NCBI GenBank assembly: GCA_020744425.1
Contig: JAGMUV010000012.1
Span: 1,116,001 to 1,180,000, forward strand
Direction: 5' to 3'
From: Dactylonectria macrodidyma
Lineage: Eukaryota; Ascomycota; Sordariomycetes; Hypocreales; Nectriaceae
DNA: 64,000 nucleotides
In this document: positions 43,926 through 55,100 of the stretch, piece by piece
Numbering within the stretch: the stretch's first letter is position 1
How the letters are laid out: each line of letters opens with the position of its first letter
Translations under genes and position numbers: made by a program
The notes under the pieces: model-generated
Seen by the model: the letters and a program-made list of their open reading frames with translations, nothing else
What the model was told of the DNA's origin: nothing
The model's database searches: none

Positions 43926-44992
43926 TGCGACGCTCGCTTGTCTGCGACGCTCGCTTATCACATATGTTACGCCTAATGCGTTTTTCTATGTCAATGGCCG
44001 GTTTATTATAACCCTGAACCCAGAAGGAAACCTTAAAATTACTATTTATGCTTTAAGTATCGAAAGGTATACAGTTAATACTAACCAGCGCATGACGGAT
44101 TATTAATCTACTAAAAGGCACCCGGGCAATGTTTCGGATTTTAAAAACTATCAAGAACATCTCCTAGAGTAATAGTGCCCTATTATTATAATGCTTGGAT
44201 TTATTAGTAACCGAAACGTGGCACCAGGAGAACAATATATGCTTTATAACTTTGAACTCACTAGCTCTATCTACGATACTACTAAGGCAGAAGCGATCGA
44301 ATTTTCCATTACATACTATTTTAGAGGCAGAAGGCGGTAGGAAAATATGATTATTCCAAATACCAGTTCCTTTATTAGTATCATAGCTAAAGTAGTAGGC
44401 CGCACTTCGACGAACCAACTTACTATCCGGATCTTAGATTTAACATACCTTCCGAAACCTCCGTCCCACAACACACCTGCTACACCATCAAATGCTAAAA
44501 AGAGGCAGGACCGTTAAAGTAGTCAGGCCCAATCAAGTCCATCCAAAAAGCCACGTTCATTAACTTCAAGCCAAGACTCAATACAAAGCACGCATACAGA
44601 AATGGATTTCGATAAGGAGGAAAGAACTGACACGCCTCCGTTAACGCAAATCAACCAATCCTCATCATCTGTTCGAACTCAAGATTTTGAAGTTATTAAC
44701 GATAATGCGCCAAATGTACCTACTGTTCCGGAACGTCGCCATCGAAAGCAACGCTATCGCTAGGACTAAAATTGGAACTGAATAATATGGACATATAATT
44801 TAACTTCAAATAACTCGGATAATGAATATGAAAAATGATACTTGACTATTCTCATGATCCAGAGCGCAGAGCGCGACTGAGATCTCGTTGAGCGTGAACC
44901 AGATGGCGGGGATGCCGTACCGGATGATGAGAGACCTGATTTTGCGTCGCAGGCTGAGGCGATGCTCCCTCGACATCAGCTGCCGGAAGCCG
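43926..44992. other. Degenerate repeat-like spacer
   Basis: AT-rich and stop-rich. Some segments (for example 44870-44992, reading VEREPDGGDAVPDDERPDFAS on the plus strand) look like decayed coding sequence interrupted by pogo-3. No family was recognised. Confidence 0.4.
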
Positions 44993-44994
44993 TA

Positions 44995-47209
44995 CCATCC
45001 ACAACCCCTCTTTCGCCATACCCCCTCTTTCGCCACGCAAAATAAAAAAAGCTCCACCAAAAATCAATAACTTCACTTACACAGAATTTGACCAAATTAA
45101 TAGAAATACATGAAATTTTTCGTTTCACAAATGATGAGTAGATTTCTCTATTATGCCCTAAGTTTTTTCACCAGCCGCCCCGACCGCCTGGTGGGTTGGT
45201 GGGGTGTGGTTTCCTCACTGACTTCTATGACCGAGCCAGCCTCCGATTCTGACTCCTGCTCGCTTGAACAGACAGATTTCACCCCAACAGGCATATTTTG
45301 AGTCTCCCCTTCTGGTATGGCTTCTCCATCAGCTAGGGTCTCCCCAAGAGTCATGAAACGTTTGTTAGGATTCAGCACCGCCTTCCTCTTCTTCCCTCTC
45401 TTCAGGCGAGCCAATTCTTCCTCTAGGCTAGCAATCCTCAGCATATGCGCCGCTACCGTCTGCTGTTAAGCCTCAAAGCCCTTAGCTATCACGTTGTACC
45501 GTCTCCGCGTCTTTGGTGTTTTGTTCAGCCCAAGATCACGAATTTGACGGCTCGTCTGTGGTGTATCGTCTGAGTCAAAATACGGCCTGAGTTCGGGAGT
45601 CGCTTTTGGGCTGCCATTTGGCCTATCTTCTTGGATTTCAGGGTGTCGCAGCGCTTTAGAACGCGAAATTGGCCAGTTGCCAGTGACCCTCCAGCCTGAC
45701 AGTATGTTCTTCTTAGTCATTCCAACTCGGCGAGCCTTAGCATAGGCCCTGATGAAATTAACCTTGTCCATTGGAGTGGAATCAGTTAACGAGGCGAACT
45801 TTTCCAACTCTCGTCGATATGCAGCTTTCGAGGCATTGAATACTCCATTGTCCAGTGGTTAGAGTCCGTGAGAGCAGTGTGCTGGCAGATAGCAGCAATA
45901 AACGTTATTCAAAAAGCACGTGGCCATCCATTCATCCTTGCATCACTCAGCATTGATCTTGAGGTAGAGAAAAGGAAGAACATACTGTTGCATGGCTCCC
46001 ATGACCATCTAAAATGATCAATCTAGCGTCAGAGTCATCAGCAGGCGTGGTCTGTAGCAGATAGACTCTCTCGAGCCATTTAATGCTAACATGGTCGTCA
46101 GTCCACCCATTAGGCGATGTTATATAATACCAGTCTGCTATCTGCTTGAACTCCTCAAGAAACCACTATTTCTACAGTTATTTCCCCTTGAATATTATGC
46201 CAGGAGTCAAAGCGCGGCCGTCAGCAGTGACAGCTTCGATAAATGAAGTCCAATTTCGAGTTTGTGGTCCCTTGAGAAATGCCTTCCGCTTTAGGTCCGC
46301 GCTTCCAACAACCAGGCTATCTAAGCCTAAATAAAAAGGATTAGTCAGTCAATTTCAAGCACTGACAAGGAATAGAGGCATATTCTTGCCAAAACCAGTC
46401 ATAATACCCCCTTCATCAACGTTGACAGTGTTTTCAGGCTTGATCCAGCCATACAGGCACTCCCTGATATCAAAGTACCAATGAACCGCTTTAGGCGTGA
46501 AAGAGTCGAACCTTTTGGCTTCTTGACGTCTACCCATCTTGGTCTTTAAGTCTAAGCGGCGATTGATAAACTTAATCACCCAGTTGCGTCCTAACTTAGG
46601 ATGTTCGCCATGCTGTCTCAACAAGCCCATGACACAAGCGCGAATCTGACTGTGGGACGGAGCATAGCCCAAAGACTCCTGGCGGAGTATCCAGGCAGCT
46701 AACCTATCCTCTTGACTCTTGGATAAGCGTTGATGAGAGTGAATCTGCTCTTTTACGGCCCCACGGCCGTTAAGTCTGTCGATCAGAGTCCTTCGGGGCA
46801 CTCCCCGTCTCTGGGCTGCCTGAGGGGGTGGAAAGCCATTATCAGTAACATCCAATATAGCCTCCGCCATGTCGTCTTCTGTATATTTCCATCGAAGTCT
46901 TGGCCTAGGCATTTTCATGTCGTTGTCAAAGACAAAGGCCAAAAAACAAGGCAAAGAGCGGTGAGGAATTTGGTCATCTAACTAACAACATTTCCATAGC
47001 ACAGCATGCATAGATCTCGTACCCCGCACAGCCTTATAGGGTCAGAATCATCATATACAATCATTTTTATGATCAACAGACGTAATTTCTCTCAATTGGC
47101 TATATATTTAGGCTGACTTTTGTATAATTGAAGTTGGTGAGTTTTGGTGGAGCTTTTTTTATTTTGCGTGGCGAAAGAGGGGTTATGGCGAAAGAGGGGT
47201 TGTGGATGG
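44995..47209 (-). mobile_element. pogo-3: pogo/Fot1-like element
   Basis: 2215 bp with TA on both sides (44993-44994 and 47210-47211). Its TIRs carry the same paired CCCTCTTTCGCCA motifs as pogo-2, with CGCCA/CGCCAC instead of CGGCA. Transposase on the minus strand. Confidence 0.93.
45151..46912 (-). pseudogene. pogo-3 transposase, inactivated by C-to-T type stops
   Basis: It starts at ATG 46912 (MPRPRLRWKYTEDD) and is open through NTVNVDEGGIMTGFG. The intron 46327-46389 has a GC donor (GCAAGA). In exon 2, around 46170-46190, three stops occur within seven codons. At two of them pogo-2 has CAG and pogo-3 has TAG. A further TAA at about 45466 interrupts the GFEA-QQTVAAH region. The C-terminal frame 45444-45151 retains the Lys/Arg coiled segment. 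Not translatable as a full transposase. Confidence 0.88.
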
Positions 47210-47211
47210 TA

Positions 47212-47866
47212 ATATTTAACAAAAAAAAAAAGTTTTCTTTTCTTTTAACTCTAAATTATATGTCACTTAGAAGTATGTATAATATTTTTCGTCTGAGGGC
47301 TGCGAATCCTATAAAGTCCCCTATTGGAGCACAGTCTCGTCATTTCACTTCAGCTCAACCCCCCGTTCGTCTAAATGGCGTTCAAAGCTTTAAGATGCTC
47401 GTACATTACTGGCTTGTACGTCTTGTACCCTAAGATAGACTGGTGCAGAACCAATGAAGTACACCACTGTTATTAACTGTGATGATCTTATCGTCAAGGT
47501 TTGTGTTACGGCTCCGTCGGAGTTCGGATATAGCTTTCTACATATTCTAGAAGACTTGAAAGAGATCCTTGCGACGGAGACAGGAATGGATCTACAGGAT
47601 GATACAGATAAATAGAGTGCTTTTGCGAGGATGCCTTTGGATGTTTTGTCTAATAAGCTAACTAAGTTACCTCACTAAACTCATGCTCCTAGATGGCTGG
47701 ATCCCCTCCCCCTATATGTGTTTGACTTATTGTCTAGAGTTAATATTACTTGCTGCATCTTTATAAGTATAGGTAAGGGAGACTTGAGAATTAAAAATTA
47801 TATCTTAATATATCAGTCAGATTATGTTATAAAGAGGTTAAGGAGAATATTAATATAATTAACTTA
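47212..47866. other. AT-rich spacer with possible decayed code
   Basis: Between pogo-3 and pogo-4. Around 47480-47640 the plus strand gives a stop-interrupted reading (VCVTAPSEFGYSFLHILEDLK) that looks like eroded coding sequence of unknown origin. Confidence 0.35.
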
Positions 47867-47868
47867 TA

Positions 47869-48890
47869 CCAAAAAAAAAAAAATTCCCCATACAAAATGC
47901 TCATTTTCACTTGCACGGTGCTGGGCTAAAATTGAAGCTATTGCCATGAAACCATGTCTATTTTATTAAGAATTTCATAACGTTTGATATTCTCACATTA
48001 CTTTTTTGATCACATAAGCGGTATTGTCGCCTGCGAATAATGTAAAATTTCTCAAAATGCCTCCTTCACCACCCAGCCTCCCCGACGCTCCTTCGAATAT
48101 TTCTCTACACCAGCCTTCCCCAATCGCCTTAAAAATACCTCGAATGTCTTATACAGAGAATGAAGTTGTTGAAGCCATACTAGATATCACAAATATCGGC
48201 CTCTCCCAGAACCAAGCCGCCCAGAAGCAGGAAATCCGTCAGACCACTCATTTCTCACCGATTAAGAGGCCTACCGCCAAAGTCCGAGGTCACCCAGCCT
48301 GCCCAGCTGTTATCCAAGTTTCGGGAGTCCAGATTAGTCACCTGGATACTTCGACAAGAGGCCTTGGGCTATGCTCCTTCTCACAGACAAGTTCGCGCCA
48401 CCGTCGCTGCCCCCTTGAGACAGCAAGGCCCGGGAAAGGGCTATCGGTGCACACTGCATAGCCGGGTTCATGAAACGCCATCCAGCTATCAAGACGAAGA
48501 TAGAGGAACACCAGGAGGCCTCAAAATTCAATTGTTTTATTCCAATGGCCGTCAATTGGTACTTTGATATCTGGGAGAGCAAGTATGGTTGGATCAAGAC
48601 TGAGAACACAGTTAATGTCGATGAGGGCGGCATCATGGCTGGATTTAGTAATTATTTATCGTTATCATAAACTCACTAATCCATTGCGAATCTAGGCTTG
48701 GATTCCTGGGTTATCGGAGCAGTGATCCGAAGAGGAAGGCCCTCCTCAACGGTCCTCAGTCTCACGCTTGGACTAGCTTTCTCGAAGCCATGACTGCAGA
48801 TGGCCGTCTTCTGAAACCAGGGATGGTTTTTTAAAGCAAAAAACTTCAGCAACAGTGGTTTATCAACGTGTCAGATGTTAGGGTGAATTA
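47869..48890 (+). mobile_element. pogo-4: truncated pogo/Fot1-like remnant
   Basis: The left end, after TA at 47867-47868, has lost most of the TIR tip (TACC joins directly to an A run), but continues CCCCATACAAAATGC and TTCACTTGCACGGTGCT, matching the inverted right end of pogo-1. Coding pieces at 48146-48660 and about 48696-48880 match the pogo-1 transposase but are split by frameshifts and a stop in the GIIFKGK-equivalent region. The 3' part is missing; pogo-5 begins about 20 bp further on. Confidence 0.8.
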
Positions 48891-48908
48891 CTTATCTTCA
48901 TGTGTGTA

Positions 48909-49318
48909 CCATGCCACACCCCCCTTTCGGTAACCCCCCCCTTTCGGTAACCAAAAAAATCGCCTTCCCATACAAAACTCACCCAGTTCACTTACATAGA
49001 TTTCAGTCATTCTTGAACCTATTCGCAAGCCGTCGCCTTCAACATATAAAGAAATGGCTATAGCTTTATTTTTCAAGGTCAGCTGGTTACGTGGGACCGG
49101 TGGTCCGTGGTCACCCTGCACTTCAAAATTTGCAATCCAGTGCCCGACTCCCCTCCTACCTACTGACGATTCCTCCTCTTGCCAGTCCTCCACAATTCAC
49201 CTAAAATAGCTTCAAAACGGCCTCGGAGTGTCTACACGGAGGATGAAATGGTTGATGCCATATTTGACATCATAGAACACGGTTTCTTGCAACACCATGC
49301 CGCCCAGAAATATGCCAT
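48909..49318 (+). repeat. pogo-5 left arm of long inverted repeat
   Basis: The outer 310 bp or so is identical by eye to the inverted 50487-50824 region, apart from motif copy number. The inner 80 bp is similar but diverged. Confidence 0.88.
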
Positions 49319-50395
49319 ACCTCAGCAGACCATTTCCACCAGATTCCATAGCCAGACAGTCTTGGATGATCAGGTTCAGCCTAATCGACACTTATCCAGG
49401 AATCAGGAGGCTAATTTAGCCTCCTGGTTCCTTCGTCAAGAGTCCCTGGGTTATGCTCCCTCCTACAGTCAGATCCGCGCCTGTTGCGTGGCCCTCTTGA
49501 AACAACAAAACAAGAAGCAGGAATTGGAACGCAAGTTGGTGGCCAAATTCATCAAACGCCATCCGGAGCTCAAGATCAAACCTGAGAGACGCCAAGAGGC
49601 TAACAGATTCAATTCATTCACTCCGAAAGCGGTGCACTGGTACTTTGATATCAGGGAAAAGGAGATGGGTGGATTAAGCCGGAAAACACCGTGAACGTTG
49701 ATGAGGGCGGTATTATGACCGGTTTTGGTGAGCGTCTAACTTTTTATTCATAGATATAGTTAGTTAAGCTTGTTTGCTAGGTCTGGATAGCCTGGTGGTT
49801 GGGAGTTCAGATCCAAAACGAAAGGCCCTACTCAAGGGTCCCCAGTCCCGTAACCGGACTTCATTTATTGAGGCTATCACTGCGGACGGCCATGTTTTGA
49901 CGCCTGGCATCATATTTAAGGGCAAGGAAATCCAACAGCAGTGGTTTTGGAGGAATTCCGGAAATTTGCTGATTGGAATTATATAACTTCCCCTAATGGG
50001 TGGACAGACAACCACATTGCTATCGAGTGGCTTGAGAGGGTCTGTTTACCTCAGACCCAGCCCGCCGACGAATCTGATGCCAGGTTTATTATTCTGGATG
50101 GACATGGAAGTCATGCAACGGTGCGCTTTTTTGTTTATATGCCAAAGAATCAATGTTGATTTGAAACATGACGAATGGATTGTAACGTGCTTTTGAACAA
50201 CGTCTACTGTCATTACCTCTCTGCCCATTGTTCTCATGGTCTCCAGCCGTTGGATAACGGTGCTTTTAATGCTTCAAACGCGGCATATCGGAAAGAGCTT
50301 GAAAAACTGGCTTCTCTGACTGATTCTGCACCTGTTGACAAGGTCAACTTTATACGGGCTTATGGCATATTTCTGGGCGGCATGGTGTTGCGATA
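49212..50395 (+). pseudogene. pogo-5 transposase, truncated
   Basis: The expected start codon reads ATA (AAAATAGCTTC versus AAAATGGCTCG in pogo-1), and the same ATA is in the inverted arm. Then KRPRSVYTEDE, LGYAPSYSQIRA and FNSFTPKAVHWYFDIRE. One base is missing near 49662, which shifts the frame just before the first DDE block. After an intron (about 49728-49780, GT donor) DSLVVGSSDPKRKALLKGP is readable, then FIILDGHGSHA near 50090 and KLASLTDSAPVDKVNFIRAYG near 50310, where the sequence jumps into the inverted arm. Confidence 0.85.
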
Positions 50396-50824
50396 AGCCG
50401 TTTTCTATGAAATAAAATATAGCATCAGCCATTTCATACTCTGTATAAACACTCCGAGGCCGTTTTGAAGCTATTTTAGGTGAATTGTGGAGGACTGGCA
50501 AGAGGAGGAATCGTCAGTAGGTAGGAGGGGAGTCGGGCACTGGATTGCAAATTTTGAAGTGCAGGGTGACCACGGACCACCGGTCCCACGTAACCAGCTG
50601 ACCTTGAAAAATAAAGCTATAGCCATTTCTTTATATGTTGAAGGCGACGGCTTGCGAATAGGTTCAAGAATGACTGAAATCTATGTAAGTGAACTGGGTG
50701 AGTTTTGTATGGGAAGGCGATTTTTTTGGTTACCGAAAGGGGGGGGTTACCGAAAGGGGGGGGTTACCGAAAGGGGGGGGGTTACCGAGAGGGGGGGGGT
50801 TACCGAAATGGGGGTGGGGCATGG
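50362..50824 (-). repeat. pogo-5 right arm of long inverted repeat
   Basis: Inverted copy of 48909-49318, with tandem expansion of the G-rich TIR motif at about 50738-50815. Confidence 0.88.
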
Positions 50825-50826
50825 TA

Positions 50827-51467
50827 CTGCCTCGTCAAAACCCATTCCTTGCATCTCTAGAATGACGGTAAATCCACAAGTGCTCTCATCGCGGGGAAAC
50901 TCGTTAGCCAGGCTCAGTAGTGACCAATGAACAAATTCAGCCTTAGGGAACCAGCGTCTGTTTCTCCCCTGGGGAAAACTGATGCTATAGATGCAGGGTG
51001 GGGAATCTATCTACATCTATCTACCGACACCCAAGGTAGATAGATGTAGATGCTTAGTCATAAAACGGAATATAGATAGATAGAGGTAGTGTCAGATATT
51101 GAGTTGAAAAATTGTGTGTATTCATCGCCCCTCTTGTCAGATAGTTGGGTTGGAACCATATTTCTATCTGTTCAGTGATGTTCTAGCTGAGAGGTTGTTA
51201 CAGTGCTGCGACATCTCTCTGACCGGTAGTTCAGACCTCCGGTTTGCCGATCTCATCTTCGCCACTATTCAACAGGTAGGCTACATGTAGATATAGATAG
51301 ATGCATCTATCTACCACTCCAAGTACGATATGCACTAGCCACTAAGTCGGGGCAAGCATGGCTGGGCTTATAGAATCATGAGTGGGTCTCCTGTACGGAA
51401 TCGTTCGGTAGGAGCACCTTGTTCCTGCATAAGGCCGAGAGCCGCATCCAATAGCATAGTGTGGAGC
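50827..51467. other. Spacer with CTAT/GATA-rich inverted repeats
   Basis: CATCTATCTACC near 51019 is inverted as GGTAGATAGATG near 51034, and further TAGATAGATG / CATCTATCTACC pairs occur at 51068-51080 and 51290-51313. No gene recognised. Confidence 0.5.
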
Positions 51468-51811
51468 TGTTAGTGGGATTTATTGGAAGATGAGCTCAAC
51501 CAGGGGCATGGTACCGGAACGCTCGACTTCAACCATGCGATTACGTATGTAGGGTTTGCTGCCGCTGTCGCTAGTAGCCACAGTACTCTGTGGCTGGAGC
51601 TACGGCCACCCCACTCTTACCTACGGTGCTTCAAAATCCAAACCGTACCGATTCTCTATGTTGGAGATCACAAGTGTGAGGCGACCAAGTCGGTGGCAAG
51701 GTGTGGAAGAAGGTGGAACCTTCCACCAGAGATCGTGCCTGTATATAAACAGTGGTTCCCTTACTGCACATTTAGGATGAACTAAGAAATATGAATCTTC
51801 TCATTTCAACA
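51468..51811 (+). repeat. Copia 5' LTR (putative)
   Basis: 344 bp starting TGTTAG and ending TTTCAACA (TGTT...AACA ends), followed directly by a primer binding site and then copia gag. No matching 3' LTR is left in the window, so the boundaries rest on the terminal bases and the PBS. Confidence 0.7.
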
Positions 51812-51824
51812 GGTTATGAGCCCG
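51812..51824 (+). other. Primer binding site, half-tRNA-iMet type
   Basis: GGTTATGAGCCCG directly after the LTR is complementary to the anticodon-stem region of initiator tRNA-Met (GGGCTCATAACC), the primer used by Drosophila copia after tRNA cleavage, not the usual tRNA 3' end. Confidence 0.65.
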
Positions 51825-52179
51825 GAAGGCTAAATTAAACCTAAAGCTGAGTCTCCTACTTAATCACCCGTCCCCTTACTTACCAGGACCTCACAGTCCT
51901 CTTCCACTGCAGCGGAGACTCAAGAGCGGTCTTGGACCGCGCCAGAATTACGGCCTTTCATCTTCCCGTTACTCAAACGGAGAATCCGCTCCTCGCTGAT
52001 TCCACTAACTTCTCGCTGATTCCACCAGCTTCTCGCTGAACATTTTCTCCGCCTCGAGAAGGTCCCCACTACCTTGCGTACCTCAAAGGTGCTATCTACA
52101 AGAAGCATATCTTAGACCTCTTGACTTACCTCTACATAAAAAACAAACCAACAACATCAACCCATTATACTATTTCAAC

Positions 52180-55100
52180 ATGTCAGAAGGCAAAGAACCG
52201 AACCTGAGCGGAAACCTTTCCGGAGTTGCTAAGCTTGAATCCTCTGAAGGCTGGATTAACTGGAACCAGGAAATCCGAGACCTACTGGCCCTGTCCGGCT
52301 ACGACGATCTCCTGGAGAGAAAACGGGACCCACCGGTATAAGGCAATCTCTCGGAAGTTAACTTCGAAGAAAAGCTAGATGCTTAGTACTAGAGACAAGC
52401 ACGAGCGTGTGGAGCAGTTCGATATCGACTTGGTTTCCGTCCCAAACAGGAAGTCCAAGGTCTTAACAAATTAACGGACATCCTCAAAACACTGGAAGAA
52501 CACTTCAAACCCAAGGGTAGCAGTGTATTCCACGACCTTTAGCAAAAGTTTAGTTGACTTACTCTAGATAACTGCGAAGGTGTATCCGACTTTTCTCGAC
52601 AATTACGGAAGACCTGAGACCAAATCCTTTAACTAGATGAAACCAGTCAGATTGGAGAACCACAACTGATGGATAAGTTCCTCAATGGACTTGGACCCAA
52701 GTATCAAGTATTCCTCACTGCATTCCTTTAAAGCCATAGCTTGCTACCTGAACGGAACCTCGAAGGCATCATCATCAAGGCAGCCACTATTATCGAAGAA
52801 GCTACTAGAGCTGCTAAGCAGGAGGAACATACCCAGCGGATGCAACAACAAGACCAGGACCAAGAGGCAATCAAGCACGCTGCTATGGTCGCTGCTATTA
52901 AGGAACAAAATTTCACTACCTGCAGCCACTGCAAGAGGCTTGGGCACACTTCAGATGCATGCTGGTTACTTTACCCAGAGCTCAAGAAACGCCTGAACGA
53001 CAAGCGATCTAGAAGAAGGCAGCGCTAAGACCATCTAAGAACCAAGGACCGAACTAGGAACACGGACCAGGACGAGGTTACGAATGCTCTTGCCATCCAC
53101 ACCGAACCTGTCATACAGCTCATGGCATACCAGGGTCAGAGGTTGAGCGATTTACTTGAACAAGTACACGTACTGGATAGCGGGGCTTCAATGCATACCT
53201 TTTGCAAAAGGGAAAACTTCAGCACTCTTCGCCCTTAGAGCAGCGGACAGACAGTCGGAATCGGAGAGACACAAATCACTGCTCAGGGACTGGGAAACTA
53301 TATTCTGCCGCTAAAAGGACTGGATGGCCCGCGACACCTGGCGCTCGACAACTCAATATATTCCCCAGAAGGACGTGTCAACCTTGTCTTGATATCTGCT
53401 TTAACTAGGAAGGGGGCCAAAATTTCTTTCGCCAACAACCAAGCCAAAGTGACGCACGACAACCGAGTAATCCTGACAGCAACCGTACGATCAGGGATCT
53501 ATGTTGTGGACCAGCCAGACGAAGCGATTAATGCTGCCTTGGCGTCACTCACCATTAGCGACCCCGAACTTCAAATATGGCACGAAAGACTTGGACACCT
53601 AAGCGAGAACGGAATCAAGGCCCTGAAGGAAATGGCGCATGGCATTCATCCGATTCTACGTGGACAAAAGTGCGAACCTTGCATAGTCGGAAGACAGAAA
53701 GAACAACCACACCGAAAGTCAATCCGGAAAGGAACGTACCCGCTGGAATGCGTCCACGCGGACATCGCAGGACCATTTCCAGACACAGCCTATGACGGCT
53801 CACGATACTGGGTTGTCTTCGTCGACGACTTTACCCGCATGGGCTGGGCATACGCAGTCAAAGAAAAGTCCGAGTTCACAAGGTGTTTCAAATATCTCCT
53901 CGATACGTACGAGAGGCCGGAGCGTGGGTGCCATTACCTCCATGTCGACCAAGGTGGCGAAAACCGCAGTGACCAGCTATGCATCCTCTGCGACAACAAG
54001 GGCATCAGCATTTACTATACCGCGACTGATCAGCATGAGCAGAATGGGATTGCAGAGGCCTTTAATCGAGTACTTCAAGAAAAGGTTACACCTACACTCG
54101 AGCGATCAAACCTGCCGCGAAAGCTCTGGCCCTATATCCTCTACGCGGCCGTGTATATACGGAACAGGAGCCCTAGCAAGGCCCTGAACAAGACACCCTA
54201 TGAGGCATGGTTCGGAGACAAGCCAGACCTCTCTCACCTCCGCGTTATTGGAGCGAATGGATGGGCAATATTGCCATCCGTCAAAAGACAAAAGCTGCGT
54301 GCAAAGACGATTCAGTGTCGGCTTCTTGGATATCAAGGCTCCAGTAACTACATTGTCGTAGACAACAACAACAATCGAGTCTTCGTCGCCAACAATGTCA
54401 TTTTCGACGAATCCAGCTTTCACGAGGCAACAGGAACACCTACTGGATCAAAGAGAACGAGAAGCGATGGACCTACCTTGTATCCAGAGTTAGAACTTTC
54501 ACCCAAGAACGCAGCTCTGTCACGACACGATGCCACGCCACAAGTTGAGGAAATTATGTCGGAGGATGAAGCAGACACTATTCATGTACGAACATCCGAG
54601 CGGCGATAGACCGGGACGAAGAGCTCCGAGTCTCGCAGAGATCGACCAAGGCAAAGCTTCCTTCAAGGTACCTGCTCTTAGTAGGGTTCCGTCGAGGTAA
54701 TTTACCAAACGGTAATTTACCTCTCTGACCAAAGTTTTTGACGTCAGAAACCTCGAGGTATTTTACATGTCAAAAACCTCTCATTGGCCGATGTCCATTT
54801 CATCCCCACTATTTTCCATATCGGTCTCTTCCCAACCCCTGCCATCCACAGCAATAGACTCTTGGAAGGCGTTTTCTATCTTTATCAGCCTAGCAACATC
54901 AACTGTCTCCCAGTTTTTGACAGCCATCGGTTCTGCCGGATTATCTTTGACCGTCTTGAGCCTCTTTAGCACCCGACTGTTCATATAGATGAAAGTGACC
55001 TTATCAGTGCTAAGTGGACTAAGCCGACTCCGAAGCTTACAATGAAGGTAGTTCGTAGCACTGAAGGAACGCAGAAGAGAATTTGGTGATATTTGTGCGC

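Larger units (their letters stand above)
48909..50824 (+). mobile_element. pogo-5: element with duplicated, inverted left end
   Basis: Flanked by TA at 48907-48908 and 50825-50826. The left 410 bp (48909-49318) reappears inverted as the right 463 bp (50362-50824), including transposase N-terminal code that has no business at a right end. The transposase C-terminal third is missing. The left tip has two CTTTCGGTAACC motifs; the right has five GGTTACCGAAAGGGG-like copies. See the finding on end replacement. Confidence 0.9.

Noticed and set aside
51008..51313. CTAT/GATA repeats as a transposon end or CRISPR-like array
   Set aside because: Spacing is irregular, with no target-site duplication and no regular spacers; simple microsatellite with inverted pairs.
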